NCBI GenBank assembly: GCA_049322795.1
Contig: JBMOQH010000008.1
Span: 1 to 64,000 of the forward strand
Direction: 5' to 3'
DNA length: 64,000 bases
Origin: Immundisolibacter sp049322795
Lineage (GTDB): Bacteria > Pseudomonadota > Gammaproteobacteria > Immundisolibacterales > Immundisolibacteraceae
Shown: positions 61,945 through 64,000 of the stretch, piece by piece
Numbering within the stretch: position 1 is the first letter of the stretch
Layout of the letters: the number at the start of each line of letters is the position of its first letter
The notes under the pieces: generated by a model
Told to the model about the DNA's origin: nothing
What the model saw: the letters and a program-made list of their open reading frames with translations, nothing else
The model's database searches: none
Translations under genes and position numbers: made by a program

Positions 61945-62910
61945 ATGGCCCTGAAACACCGCGGCATCCATCGCCTGGGCTACGTGCGCCTGGCGCTGGC
62001 GGATCAGCGCCTGAAACGCGCCGAGGCGTTCTACTGCGGCCAGTTCGGCCTGCTCGAATCGCGACGCGGACCGGGGCGGCTGTATCTGCGCTGCTGGCAT
62101 GAGCCGTTCGCCTACTCCCTGGTGCTGGAGGAAGCCGCCGACAATCGGCTGGTCGAGATGGGCTTTCAGGTGCGGGACGAGGTGGATCTCGCACGCCTGG
62201 CCGAGGCCGTCGAACGCGCCGGCATCGCCGTGCAGCGCAGTCCGGCGGGTGCCGAGTTGGAGGGCCTGGGCGCCAGCATTGCGTTTGGCGTGCCCGGCGG
62301 TCCGCGCCTTCGGCTGTATGCCGACCAGGCGCAGCCCGGCTACGTGACCGGCTACGACTCGCCCGACTGGGTCACGCCGCGCGCGCTGCGCGGCACGCCG
62401 GCGCCGTTTTTCCTGAACCACGCCGGGGTCACCGTGGCCGATCCCGCGGCCGCGGTGGATTTCCTGACCGGTGTGCTCGGCTTCGTGGTGTCGGAGTGCA
62501 TCGAGGCCGCCGACGGGCGCCTGCTGTCGGCGCTGCTGTTTCGCATGTCCAAGGAAGTCGGCGGCCAGGAGCTGGCACTGTTTCCCGGCCCGGCCGGGGC
62601 TCTGCACCACGTCGCCTTCACCAAGGAAGACCCGAACGACATCCTGGTGACCGGCATGTACCTGCGCGAGGCCGGGGTGGACATCGACCGCTACGGCCCG
62701 ACGCGGCAGTCCTACGGCAAGACCTTCTCGCTGCACTGCCGCGATCCGTTCGGCGTGCGCCTGGAGCTGTGCGCCGGCGGCCGCGTCACCGAGGTCCACA
62801 GCGAGTTCCAGCCGGTGGTGTGGGACGAGGCCGAACTCGGCAAGGCCTTGTCCTGGTACGACCGGGACCTGCAGGCCGCGTTTCTGGAGCCGTCGCTCGT
62901 CGCCGATTGA
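61945..62910 (+). CDS. Extradiol dioxygenase-like VOC family protein
   Basis: This 321-residue protein is related to the preceding enzyme, with two VOC halves. Candidate metal residues are His in FLNHAGVTVAD, His in LHHVAFTKED and Glu in GVRLELCAGG, so it may be catalytically competent. The N-terminal half starts HRLGYVRLALADQRLKRAEAFYCGQFG. The pair could cleave different ring substrates or form a mixed complex (inference). It starts 11 bp after the first gene, with GAGG in the gap, so the two are clearly one operon. Confidence 0.85.
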   Translation: MALKHRGIHRLGYVRLALADQRLKRAEAFYCGQFGLLESRRGPGRLYLRCWHEPFAYSLVLEEAADNRLVEMGFQVRDEVDLARLAEAVERAGIAVQRSPAGAELEGLGASIAFGVPGGPRLRLYADQAQPGYVTGYDSPDWVTPRALRGTPAPFFLNHAGVTVADPAAAVDFLTGVLGFVVSECIEAADGRLLSALLFRMSKEVGGQELALFPGPAGALHHVAFTKEDPNDILVTGMYLREAGVDIDRYGPTRQSYGKTFSLHCRDPFGVRLELCAGGRVTEVHSEFQPVVWDEAELGKALSWYDRDLQAAFLEPSLVAD

Positions 62911-63039
62911 CGCGGCGGCGGAGGCGCTTGTGCGCCTACCGAACGACCAGCCGAGAGCGGCCTGACCGCAATCAACGCGCCCGCGCGGCCCAGCCGCGAT
63001 GATTCCGCCTGTCGATCCAGCAATACAGGTGGACTCCCA

Positions 63040-64000
63040 ATGCAGGCAGGCGCAGCCGAGTACAACGACAGGGTCGTGCGGCAGTTCGCCGTCATGACCG
63101 TGGTGTGGGGCATCGTCGGCATGCTGGTGGGGGTGATCATCGCCGCCGAGCTGATCTGGCCCGACCTCAACATGGGCATTCCGTACCTGAGCTACGGCCG
63201 CCTGCGCCCGCTGCACACCAACGCGGTGATCTTCGCCTTCGGCGGCTGCGCGCTGTTCGCCACCAGTTACTACGTGGTGCAGCGGACCAGCGGCGTGCGC
63301 CTGGCCTTCGACCGCCTGGCCGCGTTCACCTTTTGGGGCTGGCAGGCGGTGATCGTGGCCGCCGCCGTCACGCTGCCGCTCGGCCTCACCACCAGCAAGG
63401 AATACGCCGAGCTGGAATGGCCGATCGACATCCTGATCGCGCTGGTGTGGCTCAGCTACGCGGCGGTGTTCTTCGGCACCCTGGCGCGCCGGCGCATCCG
63501 CCACATCTACGTCGCCAACTGGTTCTACGGCGCCTTCATCCTGACCGTGACCGTGCTGCACGTGGTCAACAGCCTGTCCATCCCGGCCGGCTGGTTCAAG
63601 TCCTACCCGGTGTACAGCGGCGCCGTCGACGCCATGGTGCAGTGGTGGTACGGCCACAACGCGGTGGGCTTTTTCCTCACCGCGGGCTTCCTCGGGATGA
63701 TGTATTACTTCGTGCCCAAGCAGGCGCAGCGTCCGGTGTACTCGTATCGCCTGTCGGTGGTGCACTTCTGGGCGCTGATCTCCACCTACATGTGGGCCGG
63801 TCCGCACCACCTGCACTACTCGGCGCTGCCGGAGTGGGCGCAGTCGCTCGGCATGGCGTTCTCACTGATCCTGCTGGCGCCGTCCTGGGGCGGCATGATC
63901 AACGGCGTGATGACCCTGTCCGGCGCCTGGGACAAGCTGCGCACCGACCCCATCCTGCGCTTCATGATCGTGGCCATCTCGTTCTACGGCATGTCCACGT
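63040..64000 (+). CDS. ccoN: cbb3-type cytochrome c oxidase subunit I (partial, cut by window end)
   Basis: The first 320 codons of a heme-copper oxidase subunit I run off the window. Heme and copper ligands fit the cbb3 type: His59 in RPLHTNAVIFAFGG, His206 in WWYGHNAVGFF and His256-His257 in MWAGPHHLHYSALPEW. At least eight membrane helices are present in this part. It should reduce oxygen at the cytoplasmic membrane with high affinity. The ATG at 63040 begins MQAGAAEYNDRVV. I see no clear FNR (anaerobox) site in the 129 bp before it. Confidence 0.95.
   Translation, partial: MQAGAAEYNDRVVRQFAVMTVVWGIVGMLVGVIIAAELIWPDLNMGIPYLSYGRLRPLHTNAVIFAFGGCALFATSYYVVQRTSGVRLAFDRLAAFTFWGWQAVIVAAAVTLPLGLTTSKEYAELEWPIDILIALVWLSYAAVFFGTLARRRIRHIYVANWFYGAFILTVTVLHVVNSLSIPAGWFKSYPVYSGAVDAMVQWWYGHNAVGFFLTAGFLGMMYYFVPKQAQRPVYSYRLSVVHFWALISTYMWAGPHHLHYSALPEWAQSLGMAFSLILLAPSWGGMINGVMTLSGAWDKLRTDPILRFMIVAISFYGMST

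Overview
The window is 64 kb of dense, high-GC DNA (roughly two thirds G+C by eye). Genes are packed with 1-11 bp start/stop overlaps, and GTG and TTG starts are frequent. Gene orders such as miaB-ybeZ-ybeY-corC-lnt, pyrG-kdsA-eno-ftsB-ispD-ispF, mnmG-rsmG-parA-parB and thiS-thiG-trmB point to a chromosome of a gammaproteobacterium or near relative. Paired extradiol-dioxygenase-like enzymes and a sulfotransferase suggest an environmental, possibly aromatic-degrading organism; I do not name a species. A run of exactly 100 Ns flanked by an identical 127-bp sequence shows that this is a draft assembly.

Layout. 0.1-8.6 kb (minus strand): envelope or exopolysaccharide genes (two glycosyltransferases, two CelD-type acetyltransferases, a TPR lipoprotein-like protein, an asparagine-synthase homologue lacking its catalytic Cys), with a small GNAT and a DUF4197 protein downstream. 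9.2-11.2 kb: VanZ-like, trypsin-like and alpha/beta-hydrolase genes. 11.2-13.7 kb: a candidate orphan small RNA with its own promoter and terminator, then htpX behind a heat-shock-type promoter, then a DUF1015 gene. 13.8-17.3 kb: trmB, thiG, thiS, apaG (minus) and thyA-folA (plus). 17.3-18.9 kb: a TauE/SafE transporter, a Sel1 protein and tRNA-Ala(CGC). 19.2-24.3 kb: accessory block with a frameshifted SIR2 defence protein and a Fic protein behind an AT-rich operator array. 24.7-40 kb: housekeeping and metabolic genes (bepA, tusA, a ketopantoate-reductase-like gene, a DUF4139 protein, rluE, thioesterases, nfeD-stomatin, ispG, sulfotransferase, ada, quinone oxidoreductase, AhpD-like, HAD, DUF1820). 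40-45.3 kb: hslR, hns, parB, parA, rsmG, mnmG. 45.4-51.3 kb: miaB to lnt and a trypsin-like protein. 51.3-56.6 kb: ispF, ispD, ftsB, eno, kdsA, pyrG. 56.6-60.8 kb: transglutaminase, DUF58 and MoxR genes. 61-64 kb: two vicinal-oxygen-chelate enzymes and the start of ccoN, cut by the window end.

The most unusual content is not protein coding. Four copies of a 150-152 bp intergenic element (4.47, 8.93, 26.46 and 36.99 kb) each fold into five consecutive hairpins, with paired base changes between copies. Two copies are flanked by 5-bp direct repeats, so the element looks like a small non-autonomous mobile element that is under, or was born with, structural constraint. The second item is the roughly 75-nt orphan RNA gene at 11.29 kb, which exposes CUCCUCC anti-Shine-Dalgarno motifs between a hairpin and a UUCG-capped terminator.

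How the parts work together. The two isoprenoid-route genes ispD and ispF sit with eno, kdsA and pyrG, while ispG lies elsewhere with nfeD-stomatin. The miaB-lnt cluster handles tRNA, ribosome and envelope maturation. mnmG-rsmG-parA-parB links RNA modification with chromosome partition. The SIR2 and Fic genes form a small defence/toxin-like island beside a tRNA gene.
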